Positions 7,719 to 16,341 of a stretch of DNA of 64,000 nt are shown one piece after another (positions within the stretch are counted from its first letter, which is position 1; every line of letters begins with the position of its first letter). The position numbers and the translations under genes were made by a program. Location: contig CALAGD010000030.1 of assembly GCA_937891425.1 (NCBI GenBank), positions 7,269 through 71,268 on the forward strand, in the 5' to 3' direction. Below the pieces are notes generated by a model. The model was not told the origin of the DNA. It saw only the letters and a list, made by a program, of their open reading frames with translations, and made no database searches. The DNA comes from an uncultured Pigmentiphaga sp. (GTDB lineage: Bacteria > Pseudomonadota > Gammaproteobacteria > Burkholderiales > Burkholderiaceae_B).

Positions 7719-9131
7719 ATGCTGAGTTACACCCATTCTGACGCCCTGCTTTTTACGCCACAGCAGATCGGGGCCATGTTGCGCGCCCGCCGCGTACTTA
7801 TCATCGCCATCGTCGTACTGGCGCTCATCGCGGCATTGGTAGCCAACGCGCTGCTGCCCCGAGTCTATACGGCCACCTCCGACATCTACATCGAGTTCCG
7901 CGATCGCGATCCCATCACCTCGCGCACACTCTCGGCAGCACTCGACAGCAACTATCTCGAGACCCAGGTCAATCTCATCCAGAGCACCGCCGTAGCCGAG
8001 CGCCTCATCGAGAACATGAAACTGCGCGACAGCGCAGAGTTCCAGGAAATGGTTCAGCGCGAAGGATACACGCAGGCGAACACCAGCCTGCTCGAGCAGG
8101 TGCAACGCAGTATCTCGGTTGCAACCACTGGCGACAGCCGCGTGCTTGGCGTGAGCTACTCGGCTTCCAGCCCCACACTGGCACGCGACTTCGCCAATGC
8201 CACGGTGCAGGCCTACCTCGACGTCAGCGATGAACTCAACACCCGCGCTGCTCGACTGCGGCGCGAGCAATACAACGCCCAGCTCGATTCGCTGCGCAGC
8301 GAGGTCGAATCGCTGCACGAGCAGATAGCGCAGTACCGTCTCAGCCAAGGCATTTTTGCCAACGAAAGCGATCCCATGCCGGAATGGCGGCGGCTGCAGG
8401 AGCTGAACAACGAGCTTCTGCGGCTTCAGACAAAGCTTGCCGAGGCTCGGGCGCGCGTCACGGTCATCCGCGATGCCCTCGACAAGGGATTCAAACTGGA
8501 AGACTTCCCCGAAATTGGTCGACTCCCGCAGATGATCGAATTACGCGCACAACTGAACGCCGCTACTGCCCAGCTGCAGGAAGCCCAGGCCACGCTGGGT
8601 CCGAACCACCCGCGCGTCATTGCCCTTCGGCGCGAGGTGGGTACGTTCCAGAACGCATTGCGGCAGGAGATGCTGGCAGCGGTGGCCTCACAGACCCAGG
8701 AGCTTCCCGTGCTTGAGGCCCAGGAGACGGCCCTGCTGAAAGAAATTGCGGTTCAACGCGAACGTGCTGCTGCCGAGCTCGCGCATCGCGAGCGCCTCGA
8801 CGGCTACCAGCGCCAGTTGCAAAGCGCTGAGCAGATCTACCGGTCTGCCCTGCAGAAGTATGACGAAACCCTGCTGGCCAGCAATATCCATTTGCCCAAC
8901 ATTTCCGTCCTACGCACTGCCAACCTGCCCGCACGCCCCTCGCAACCGCGTCCCTTCGCCAACATCGCCGCGGCGCTGATCCTGGGCACCATCTTCGCCA
9001 TCAGCTGTGCCCTGCTGCTTGAACTGCTGCGCCGGCGCGTACGCTGCATCGACGACGTCGTACGTGGCAGCCATGTACCTTTGCTGGGCCATATAGGACA
9101 GAATGTCCATCTTGAAGCGAGGCTCACATGA
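7719..9131 (+). CDS. epsF: Chain-length determinant (Wzz/EpsF-type) inner-membrane protein
   Basis: A polysaccharide co-polymerase that sets chain length in Wzy-dependent export. The topology is the usual one: a transmembrane helix at about residues 26-47 (VLIIAIVVLALIAALVANAL), the Wzz region YTATSDIYIEFRD just after it, a long periplasmic coiled coil (about 175-380, rich in LRxEVESLHEQI- and LQTKLAEARA-type heptads), the PxxP motif NLPARPSQPRPF near 410, and a second helix at about 415-437. 470 residues matches EpsF-type rather than short Wzz proteins. It overlaps the following kinase-like gene by four bases and is the first plus-strand gene of the EPS locus. Confidence 0.88.
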   Translation: MLSYTHSDALLFTPQQIGAMLRARRVLIIAIVVLALIAALVANALLPRVYTATSDIYIEFRDRDPITSRTLSAALDSNYLETQVNLIQSTAVAERLIENMKLRDSAEFQEMVQREGYTQANTSLLEQVQRSISVATTGDSRVLGVSYSASSPTLARDFANATVQAYLDVSDELNTRAARLRREQYNAQLDSLRSEVESLHEQIAQYRLSQGIFANESDPMPEWRRLQELNNELLRLQTKLAEARARVTVIRDALDKGFKLEDFPEIGRLPQMIELRAQLNAATAQLQEAQATLGPNHPRVIALRREVGTFQNALRQEMLAAVASQTQELPVLEAQETALLKEIAVQRERAAAELAHRERLDGYQRQLQSAEQIYRSALQKYDETLLASNIHLPNISVLRTANLPARPSQPRPFANIAAALILGTIFAISCALLLELLRRRVRCIDDVVRGSHVPLLGHIGQNVHLEARLT

Positions 9132-10096
9132 ATGATGATTCAAACCCGGTCCCGCAACAGCGCGAGCCACACGCTGCGCCACAGCAACCAGCGCTGCCAC
9201 AGCCAATCGGTGAGTTATTCATTCAGGCCGGCCTGATGACGCCTGAACAAGTGAAGGAGGTGCTCGAGCTGCAGCGCAAGACCCAGTTGCGTTTCGGCCA
9301 GGCCGCGATCCAGCTCGGTTTCGTCAGCCAGCAGGACGTCCAGGCAGTATTGTCACGACATTTCAACTACCCTACCACCCTGACCGAACAGGAAGGCCCG
9401 ATTCGCCGGCTGGCCATTGCCAATGCTCCCTTCAGCCCTGAAGCAGAGGCCATACGGCGCATTCGCAGCAATCTCACCGTCCTGTTCAACGAACAGGCTT
9501 CGATGGCCTTTGCCGTCGTGAGTCCGCGCGCCGGCGAAGGCAAGAGCTACCTGTCGGCCAGCCTGGCGCTGGCCTTTTCCCAGACTGGCATCCGTACCCT
9601 GCTCGTCAATGCCAACCTGCGGTCAGCAGGTCAGGTTGGCATCGGAGATCTGCGCGGGCGACGTGACATCGGGCTTTCCACCATGCTGAGCGGGCGCACT
9701 CCCGTCAGCGTCGAACAGCCACTTGCCAGCTTTCCGAACCTGTATCTGCTTGACGCCGGGCCCCAGCCGCCGAACCCGCTCGAAATCCTCAGCGAACCCA
9801 ATCTGCGCAAGTTCCTGCAACCCTTGCGAGAACAGTACTACGTGATCGTGGTCGACACGCCTCCGGGGCTGGAATCGTCGGATGCCCAAGTCATTGCCAG
9901 ACAGCTGGACGGTTGCCTGATGGTGGCGCGCAAGGACATGACCTGGCTTTCAGACTTGCGTCAACTGGAACACATGATGCTGGCCGCCGGCGTCAGGGTG
10001 CTCGGCACCGTGTACAACGCTGCGCCATTGAAACCCTCTGGCCGACAACAGCCCTCCAAGGCCCGTTCGCGGCAGGCGACCCTCCAGACCGCCTAG
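9128..10096 (+). CDS. epsG: BY-kinase-like ATPase partner of the chain-length protein (EpsG-type)
   Basis: A CpsD/CapB-superfamily P-loop protein that in EPS systems autophosphorylates and works with the EpsF-type membrane partner. Residues about 27-85 resemble the GspE/MshE N-terminal module (GELFIQAGLMTPEQVKEVL). Walker A is SPRAGEGKS (about 136-144) and Walker B VIVVDTPP (about 238-245). Walker A', normally LLIDADLR, reads LLVNANLR: both acidic residues are Asn. The C-terminus (KARSRQATLQTA) lacks the tyrosine cluster of true BY-kinases. It may bind ATP and act structurally rather than as a kinase. The start overlaps epsF as ATGA. Confidence 0.8.
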   Translation: MNDDSNPVPQQREPHAAPQQPALPQPIGELFIQAGLMTPEQVKEVLELQRKTQLRFGQAAIQLGFVSQQDVQAVLSRHFNYPTTLTEQEGPIRRLAIANAPFSPEAEAIRRIRSNLTVLFNEQASMAFAVVSPRAGEGKSYLSASLALAFSQTGIRTLLVNANLRSAGQVGIGDLRGRRDIGLSTMLSGRTPVSVEQPLASFPNLYLLDAGPQPPNPLEILSEPNLRKFLQPLREQYYVIVVDTPPGLESSDAQVIARQLDGCLMVARKDMTWLSDLRQLEHMMLAAGVRVLGTVYNAAPLKPSGRQQPSKARSRQATLQTA

Positions 10097-10106
10097 GGCT
10101 TGCCTC

Positions 10107-11177
10107 ATGCAGCGCTGGACCTTCCTGTTACCGTATGCACTCATGCCGGCTCTGGCGGGCCCAGCATCCCTGCCTTTCTGTGCCACACGGTCCGCGTCGG
10201 CCGAGCCCCAGGCCGCAGACGACCCGCTGCTGAAGCCGCACGGCCCCGCGGGTTCCGAAGCGGGATTCAGCATCTGCATCTGCACCTTTCGGCGGCCCAA
10301 CCTGTTGCGTCAATTGCTCCGGGCGCTCGAATCGGCAGATCTCGACGGGCTCGACTGCGAGATCGTGATTGTCGACAACGATCCCGCCGGCTCCGCTCTG
10401 CCCGTCATCAGGGAATGGGCATCGCGCAGCCCCTATCCCACCGTCGCAGTGCACGTACCCACGCCCAATATTGCTCTGGCGCGCAATGCGGCGGTGCACG
10501 CGGCTCGCGGAAAGTGGGTGGTCTTCATCGACGATGACGAGACTCCCGAACCCGAGTGGCTCTGGCAACTGGCCGCAACGCAACACGCCGAAAGGGCCGA
10601 CATTGTCATCGGCCCGGTGCTGCCGCGCTATCCGGCAGGCACGCCTGTCTGGGTGCGCGACTGCGGCGTCTTCGAACCACACCGATATCCCACCGGAACA
10701 CGCCTGAAGTCACGGGAAGCCTACTCAGGCAATGCGCTCATCCGCCGCAGTCTGCTGTTGCAGTTGCCCGGCCCATTCGAGCCGTCGTTTGGCGTCACCG
10801 GCGGCGAGGACACGATGCTGTTCTGGGATCTTGAACAGCGTGGCGCGCGCATCGTGTGGTGCGCCGAGGCGCGTGCACACGAAACAGTGCCACCTGCCCG
10901 CCTCAGGCTGCGCTGGATCCTGCTGCGCAGCTTCCGCGGTGGACAAAGTTTCGTGCGTGCCGAAGTAGAGCGTCTCCGGGGTGTACAGCGGGTCAGCCGC
11001 ACCGCCACCCTGTTCCTTGGCGCGCTGGTTCGGCTTCCCGTGGCGCTCGGGCTCAGTGCCGTCATGCTACCCTTCTCGCGCGCCCGTGCCGTCCGCTTCC
11101 TGCGCGCGGCATTCGCCCAGTGCGGAAAGATCACGGCGCTCGTCGGACACCGCTACCATGAATATGCCACCCGGTAG
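10107..11177 (+). CDS. Glycosyltransferase family 2
   Basis: A GT-A fold sugar transferase that probably adds one sugar of the EPS repeat unit at the cytoplasmic face. FSICICTFRRPNLLRQLL (about residues 54-71) is the nucleotide-sugar binding start, NIALARNAAVHAARGKWVVFIDDDETPEPEW holds the DDD metal motif (about 142-144), and GGEDTMLFWDLEQRGARIVW carries the ED acceptor/base motif. A hydrophobic segment near 300-325 suggests membrane contact. The first 40 residues look unlike the family, so translation may start later, for example at the ATG at 10143. The donor sugar cannot be told from sequence. Confidence 0.8.
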   Translation: MQRWTFLLPYALMPALAGPASLPFCATRSASAEPQAADDPLLKPHGPAGSEAGFSICICTFRRPNLLRQLLRALESADLDGLDCEIVIVDNDPAGSALPVIREWASRSPYPTVAVHVPTPNIALARNAAVHAARGKWVVFIDDDETPEPEWLWQLAATQHAERADIVIGPVLPRYPAGTPVWVRDCGVFEPHRYPTGTRLKSREAYSGNALIRRSLLLQLPGPFEPSFGVTGGEDTMLFWDLEQRGARIVWCAEARAHETVPPARLRLRWILLRSFRGGQSFVRAEVERLRGVQRVSRTATLFLGALVRLPVALGLSAVMLPFSRARAVRFLRAAFAQCGKITALVGHRYHEYATR

Positions 11178-12594
11178 TCAATCTGCATATCCCGCCCCAC
11201 GCGCGCCAGTCTCGTCCTCGGCGCAACCAGCAACTGTCCTGCAAGGCCAGGGCGAGCCTGCGGCCAACCCCCGTCAGGCCTGGAGCGTGTTGTCCCTACT
11301 GTTGCTCATCCTGGTCGCCTGTGCGATCACGATACCGCTCGTACGCACATCAGACTTCTTCATCATGGAGCAGCAGCCTGCGAACTTCTCGCAGGGTTCC
11401 GCACGCCTGCAGCTCACGTTCGGGCTGATCTTTGCCATCGCCGGGGTGATCTGCCTGCGCTACAGCAAGCTTGCGTGGGATACCGCGCGCCATGTCAACA
11501 TCATGCTATGGCTCTTCCTGCTGTGGTGCCTGCTCAGTGTGGCCTGGTCACCCTATCCCATCGTCACCATCAAGCGGGTCGTGCAACAGGTGGGACTGGT
11601 CCTGCTGGGCCTGACGCTGACGCTGCCCTTCGTACCCCGCCATCTGCTGGAGCGCGCCGTATGGTGGACCTCCATGATCATTCTCGTGGCCTCGGTGCTC
11701 GTGACGCTGGTACTGCCACAAATGAGCATCGACACCGTCCATGGCTACGCGTGGCGGGGCATTACGTGGCACAAGAACACGCTCGGGGGCATAGCCGCCC
11801 TGAGCGTGGTGCTCTGGCTCGTAGCGCTGAGCCGTCGCTGGTGTACGCCCATGGTCGGTATCTTCGGCCTGCTGTTCTCAGTCATCATGCTGGCTTTGGC
11901 AAAAAGCTCCACCGCGATGCTGACAGCCGGCATCGGCATCACCGCGTGGGGGCTGTCGCGCCCCCTGCCCATCGCCAGCGAGTATCACCTGCGCTCCATC
12001 ATTCTGCTCGCTCTCACCATGGTGGCAAGCCTGGGTCTGCTGGTTTTCGTGCTGTTCAATGGCCATCTGCCCACATTCGCGGATCTTGCTGCACCGGTTG
12101 CTGCCATTTTCCGGAAATCGCCCGACCTGACCGGACGCTCCGATCTATGGATGCTGGTCATGCAGAATGTGCGGCAGCACCTATGGACGGGTATCGGATA
12201 TGGAGCATTCTGGCTCAACGTCGGCAGTCCTTCGCAATACGTCATCGATGCCCTCCACTGGATCCCGCTGCAGGCCCACAATGGCTACCTTGACCTTCTC
12301 AATGAAACCGGAGTCATCGGTCTGTCGCTTGCCATCGGGGTGCTGCTGTTCCACGCCGGATCCCTGCTACGCCTGACGCTCGGCGGATCCGACACGGCCC
12401 CCTTCCACTGGGCAATCTTCGCCATCATCGTCATCAGCAACCTGTCGGAAAGCCAGATCTTCAACGGCCTGATGTTCCAGAACATCCTCCTGCTGCTTTC
12501 GATCGTACTTGTCGCACGCGAAAGGGCTGACATGCACAAGCAGCAGGTACTCTCAGCTCTCGCGTCGCTCAAGACACAGGACACTGCGCGATGA
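11158..12594 (+). CDS. O-antigen polymerase/ligase-type membrane protein (Wzy/WaaL family)
   Basis: A 478-residue polytopic protein with about ten to eleven hydrophobic segments, starting with LSLLLLILVACAITIPLV and ending with ILLLLSIVLVARER. The large loop before the last helices contains RSDLWMLVMQNV, GIGYGAFW and HNGYLDLLNETGVIGL, the Wzy_C signature (the HNxyL motif). Within an EPS locus that has a chain-length protein, repeat-unit polymerase is the likeliest role; ligases share the fold. I start at ATG 11158, which overlaps the GT2 end by 20 bases. Its stop overlaps the following gene as ATGA. Confidence 0.82.
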   Translation: MNMPPGSQSAYPAPRAPVSSSAQPATVLQGQGEPAANPRQAWSVLSLLLLILVACAITIPLVRTSDFFIMEQQPANFSQGSARLQLTFGLIFAIAGVICLRYSKLAWDTARHVNIMLWLFLLWCLLSVAWSPYPIVTIKRVVQQVGLVLLGLTLTLPFVPRHLLERAVWWTSMIILVASVLVTLVLPQMSIDTVHGYAWRGITWHKNTLGGIAALSVVLWLVALSRRWCTPMVGIFGLLFSVIMLALAKSSTAMLTAGIGITAWGLSRPLPIASEYHLRSIILLALTMVASLGLLVFVLFNGHLPTFADLAAPVAAIFRKSPDLTGRSDLWMLVMQNVRQHLWTGIGYGAFWLNVGSPSQYVIDALHWIPLQAHNGYLDLLNETGVIGLSLAIGVLLFHAGSLLRLTLGGSDTAPFHWAIFAIIVISNLSESQIFNGLMFQNILLLLSIVLVARERADMHKQQVLSALASLKTQDTAR

Positions 12595-15026
12595 GCGAAA
12601 TCATGGCAGTTCGTGAGGTCATGCTGCGCCTGATCGGGCTACTCATCCTGTGCGTCGTTTCTGCCCTGACGGGGCCTGTGCAGGCGGGTGCCACGCACAC
12701 GGCAGCCAGCCAGCACCACCGTCCAGTCACCTTCAGCGAAGATGGCCGGTTCTTCAGTTTCAGGGTCCTGCCCGATCAGCTGGCGGGCGTCGTCGACGTT
12801 TCCACGCTCAACCGGGCTTTGACTCCGGCTGATCGCGTATTCGTCGCCAACGGCCATTTCCATCGCGTCGGTGCGGATTTGCGTGCACATACCGACGATG
12901 ATGAACGAGTGCGTTTTTTCGGGGTGAACCTCAGTTACGGTGCAAACTTCCCGCCGCCCGAACAGGCGCCCGTCATCGCGCGCAACCTGCGCAAGCTCGG
13001 GTTCAACGCCGTCCGGCTGCACCATCTCGACACCGCACCGGACGACAGCACCACCCAGCCGCGCAGCGTGCTGACGCGCGGACCTTATCCGAGCTTCAAT
13101 GAAGAGGCCGTACGCCGGCTCCGTCATTTCATCCAGGCGCTTGCCAAGGAAGGCCTGTACATCAATCTCAACCTGCGCGTCGGGTATCGTTTCCGCCCCG
13201 GAATCGATGCCGTGCCGGAGTTCGACGCTGGCGCCATGAAACGCCCGATCGGCTCCCCCATCATCGTCTTTCACCCCGACATGGTGCAGTTGCAGCAGCG
13301 TTACGCCCGGGAGCTGATCAGCCAGCTCGGCCTGAAGGAGCACCCCGTGCTCGCCATGGTAGAGATCAACAACGAGTCGTCTTTGCTGGCCGCATGGCAG
13401 CGTCGCGAGTGGAACGACGCCGTGCCCGATAACTACCGGCCCATCCTGCGGGAGCGCTGGCACGCCTGGCTGATCCGGCGATACGGATCGCTTGAGCGCG
13501 CCTGCGCCCAGTGGGGCACCTGCGACGGCCGCAAGGTCGTGCCCGAACTCCTCAGCCTGATCGACGCCGACCTGCCGGGGGAAATGCAGGCCGGCTGGAA
13601 GGAATGGGCGCGCACGCGCTGGAACGAACTGAGCAGCCGGATGCCGTTCGGTGCACCCCCCGATACCGTGCCGGCCACTGGGCGCCACCGCCGCACGGCC
13701 GACTTCCTGCTGTTTCTCGCCGAAACCGATGCCGCCTACTTCCGGCTGATGCGCGAGACCATCCATCAGGCCACCGACACATTCGTACCCGTTACCGGGA
13801 CACAGATGGGGTACGGCGGGGGACTGAACTTCACCTCGCACGCAGCGTTGGACTACATCGATAACCATTTCTACATTGACCACCCCACCTTCGCACGCGG
13901 GAGCGGCCAGCCGCGCGACTGGCGCATCTGGAACGAATCACTCACCGGCAAGCGCATGGATGTGCTGCTTTCCGAAAGTTTCCTCAAGGAAGCGAGCAAA
14001 CCCTTTGTAATCAGCGAATTCAATCAACCCTATCCCAGCCGTTTCGGTGCCGAGATTCTTCCGTTGACGGCCGCAGTGGCGAATCTGCAGGACTGGGACG
14101 CCCTCTTCTTCTACGAGTACTCGGTGGCCACGGGTTCGCCCGCAGCACCCGCGAACTTCGCCCTGCTGGGCGACTGGGGCAAGTACGTACTGACTGCCCA
14201 GACAGCGCGCCTGTTCCGCACCGGTGCCGTCCCGCCCCTGCGCGACGAGCTCGTCATTCCCTTTCCGCGCGACGCACAATTGGCCGTTGCGCTCAAGCAC
14301 GACCGCCATGCATATCGGCAATACCTGATGCGCGCCTACGGTGTGGTGCCCGAGCACGCCTGGCACTATCGGCTGGCAGTCAGCCTGGATCCGAACGCGA
14401 CATGGGCCAGCGCCCCGCCCGTTCCAGCTGTTCCGTACGAATCACCCAACCGGGCCCTGCTCTATAACCCGAGCCAGCAGCTTGCCTACCTGAACACGAA
14501 CACTGATGCGGGCGTCTTTGGCCAGGTCACCGGGGGACAATCCCGCGGCAGCCGGCTGCGCGTACGCGCCCTCATGCCCGGAACGCACGCTGTCGCCGTC
14601 CTGCTCAGTACGCTTGATGCGCGCAACGTGGAAAAGTCACGACATATCCTGCTCACGCTAGGTGGACCCACCTTCAGTTCGCAGCCTGGCTCCCGCCCCG
14701 AACGCCCGAAACAGCTGGTCCCTTATCCAGGCGACCCGGACTCCTGGACGCTCGAACCAGACCCGACCCATTTGAACCTGCCCTCCGGATCCCGCTATGC
14801 ACAGGGCTCAGCCTGGCTGCAGCGGCAGGAGCTTGCTGTCGGCTGGGACGCCGCGCCGGGAAGAGTCACCGTTTATCCGCTCGACGGCCGTGGCCAGCGT
14901 TTGGCCCCCCTCCCACCGGAACGTATACTCCGCCAGCAGAAACGCCTTGAGCTACACCTGCAGGCGACCGCGGAAGAAACGAGTCCGTGGTATGAAATCC
15001 TGATCGAAGACGAGCCCGCTTCATGA
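12591..15026 (+). CDS. Secreted clan-A glycoside hydrolase-like protein in the EPS operon
   Basis: An 811-residue protein with an N-terminal signal peptide (LRLIGLLILCVVSALTGPVQA). A (beta/alpha)8 cellulase-type barrel follows: RFFGVNLSYGANFP (about 108-121), LGFNAVRLHHLD, the acid/base motif VEINNES with Glu262, and the proposed nucleophile in FVISEFNQPYPSRF with Glu476. The Asn-Glu and strand-end Glu arrangement is that of clan GH-A (GH5/GH42-like). The C-terminal 300 residues look like beta domains (GVFGQVTGGQSRGSRLRVRAL). It overlaps the polymerase gene by four bases, so it is probably made with the EPS machinery and trims or releases polymer in the periplasm. The substrate is unknown. 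Confidence 0.72.
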   Translation: MSEIMAVREVMLRLIGLLILCVVSALTGPVQAGATHTAASQHHRPVTFSEDGRFFSFRVLPDQLAGVVDVSTLNRALTPADRVFVANGHFHRVGADLRAHTDDDERVRFFGVNLSYGANFPPPEQAPVIARNLRKLGFNAVRLHHLDTAPDDSTTQPRSVLTRGPYPSFNEEAVRRLRHFIQALAKEGLYINLNLRVGYRFRPGIDAVPEFDAGAMKRPIGSPIIVFHPDMVQLQQRYARELISQLGLKEHPVLAMVEINNESSLLAAWQRREWNDAVPDNYRPILRERWHAWLIRRYGSLERACAQWGTCDGRKVVPELLSLIDADLPGEMQAGWKEWARTRWNELSSRMPFGAPPDTVPATGRHRRTADFLLFLAETDAAYFRLMRETIHQATDTFVPVTGTQMGYGGGLNFTSHAALDYIDNHFYIDHPTFARGSGQPRDWRIWNESLTGKRMDVLLSESFLKEASKPFVISEFNQPYPSRFGAEILPLTAAVANLQDWDALFFYEYSVATGSPAAPANFALLGDWGKYVLTAQTARLFRTGAVPPLRDELVIPFPRDAQLAVALKHDRHAYRQYLMRAYGVVPEHAWHYRLAVSLDPNATWASAPPVPAVPYESPNRALLYNPSQQLAYLNTNTDAGVFGQVTGGQSRGSRLRVRALMPGTHAVAVLLSTLDARNVEKSRHILLTLGGPTFSSQPGSRPERPKQLVPYPGDPDSWTLEPDPTHLNLPSGSRYAQGSAWLQRQELAVGWDAAPGRVTVYPLDGRGQRLAPLPPERILRQQKRLELHLQATAEETSPWYEILIEDEPAS

Positions 15027-15108
15027 CTGTCAGCGGCCAATACAGCACGCCCAGGCGCCCGCGGCTCGCACGCGCGGGTTGCTTCGCCGCCGTATCCCAG
15101 GTTCCGTC

Positions 15109-16287
15109 ATGCTGTTCCTGCACACCGCCCTCCTGATCGCGTCGGTGCTGCCGGTGGCGGCCTGCGTTTACCTGTTCTTGCTGACGCTGCTGTCGGCGCG
15201 TGAGAACCCCGCTCCTGCAGCGCCCGGGTGTAGCCTGCGCTTCGACATAGTCATTCCCGCACACAACGAAGGCGCGGTGATCGCGCGCACCCTGGCCAGC
15301 ATGAGCACCATCACCTGGCCATCGAGCCATTATCGAGTCATCGTCGTCGCCGACAACTGCACGGACGACACCGCAGATATCGCACGCGCCTCGGGCGCCC
15401 TCGTGTGGGAACGGAATGATCCTGCCCACCGCGGCAAAGGGTACGCCCTTGCCCATGCGTTCGAGCAGTGCAGACGCGAAGCAGTGGCTGATGCTGTCAT
15501 CGTGGTCGACGCCGACAGCGACGTAACGCCGAACCTGCTGCAGGCCTTCGCGGCACGTATCGCACGAGGCGCCGCGGTCATCCAGGCCGCGCACGGCATC
15601 CGCAACGCTCGTTCGTCCTGGCGCAGTGCACTTACCGCCATTGCCTACGGCGCATTCCACTTCCTGCGTTCGCGCGCGCGCGAACGCCTGCAGGTGTCTT
15701 GCGGCCTGCGTGGCAACGGCATGTGCTTTGCCCTGCCCTTCCTGCAGCAGTTCCCCTACCGCGCGTACTCGCTGGCCGAAGATGTTGAATACGGCATCGA
15801 ACTCGGTTTGCAGGGCGTCCGCGTCTGGTATGTTGACGAAGGGGGCGTGGCGGCCGAAGCGGCCGACAACCCCGCCGCCGCCGGCCGGCAACGGCAACGG
15901 TGGGAAGGCGGCCGCCGCGCACTGCTCAAGCAGTACGGGCTCGCGCTTGGGCGCGCGGCCGTACGCGAACACTCCGCCATTTGCCTGGATCTGCTCCTGG
16001 ACCTTCTCATCCCGCCGCTCAGCCAGCTCGTGGTGTGGCTGGCGGTACTGAGCGCCTGCGCCACGGTGGCCAGTGCATGGTTGCCGGGTTTCCTGCCCTG
16101 GCTGGGCATCTACGCGGCCTGTTTCACCAGCATCGCGCTGTACGTATTCCGGGGATGGCAGTTGTCTGGCACCGGGCTCTTCGGCTTGCGGGCGTTGCTG
16201 CGCGCTCCCGTGTTCGTGATCTGGAAGCTGTACGCACGTCTCGTGAATCGCAAGACCAGCCAGTGGATACGCACCGATCGTAATTGA
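15109..16287 (+). CDS. Membrane glycosyltransferase family 2 (processive-type motifs)
   Basis: An N-terminal membrane helix (LLIASVLPVAACVYLFLLTLL) is followed by a GT-A domain: DIVIPAHNEGAVIARTL (about residues 46-62), VVDADSDV with the DxD metal motif, and RQRQRWEGGRRAL, the Q/RxxRW motif typical of cellulose-synthase/NodC-like enzymes. Two or more C-terminal hydrophobic segments follow. These suggest a membrane-bound sugar transferase in EPS assembly. I prefer the ATG at 15109; a TTG at 15079 would add ten residues. It lies 82 bases after the glycosidase gene, so it may share the transcript. Confidence 0.8.
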   Translation: MLFLHTALLIASVLPVAACVYLFLLTLLSARENPAPAAPGCSLRFDIVIPAHNEGAVIARTLASMSTITWPSSHYRVIVVADNCTDDTADIARASGALVWERNDPAHRGKGYALAHAFEQCRREAVADAVIVVDADSDVTPNLLQAFAARIARGAAVIQAAHGIRNARSSWRSALTAIAYGAFHFLRSRARERLQVSCGLRGNGMCFALPFLQQFPYRAYSLAEDVEYGIELGLQGVRVWYVDEGGVAAEAADNPAAAGRQRQRWEGGRRALLKQYGLALGRAAVREHSAICLDLLLDLLIPPLSQLVVWLAVLSACATVASAWLPGFLPWLGIYAACFTSIALYVFRGWQLSGTGLFGLRALLRAPVFVIWKLYARLVNRKTSQWIRTDRN

Positions 16288-16292
16288 CGGGC

Positions 16293-16331
16293 ATGAGGAG
16301 TGCAGCGCTGCTGCTCGCAGCAACGCCTCAT
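16293..16331. terminator. Hairpin between convergent EPS genes
   Basis: ATGAGG (16293-16298) and CCTCAT (16326-16331) enclose a nested TGCTG/CAGCA stem. It lies between the plus-strand GT2 and the minus-strand barrel gene and could stop transcription from both sides. No clear U-tract is seen. Confidence 0.4.
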
Positions 16332-16341
16332 CCACGCAGGG

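Noticed and set aside
14866..16335. Long minus-strand frame (about 489 codons) opposite the EPS GT2 gene
   Set aside because: The plus strand encodes a clear GT2 protein with DxD and QxxRW motifs; the antisense frame is Gly/Arg/His-rich without features.
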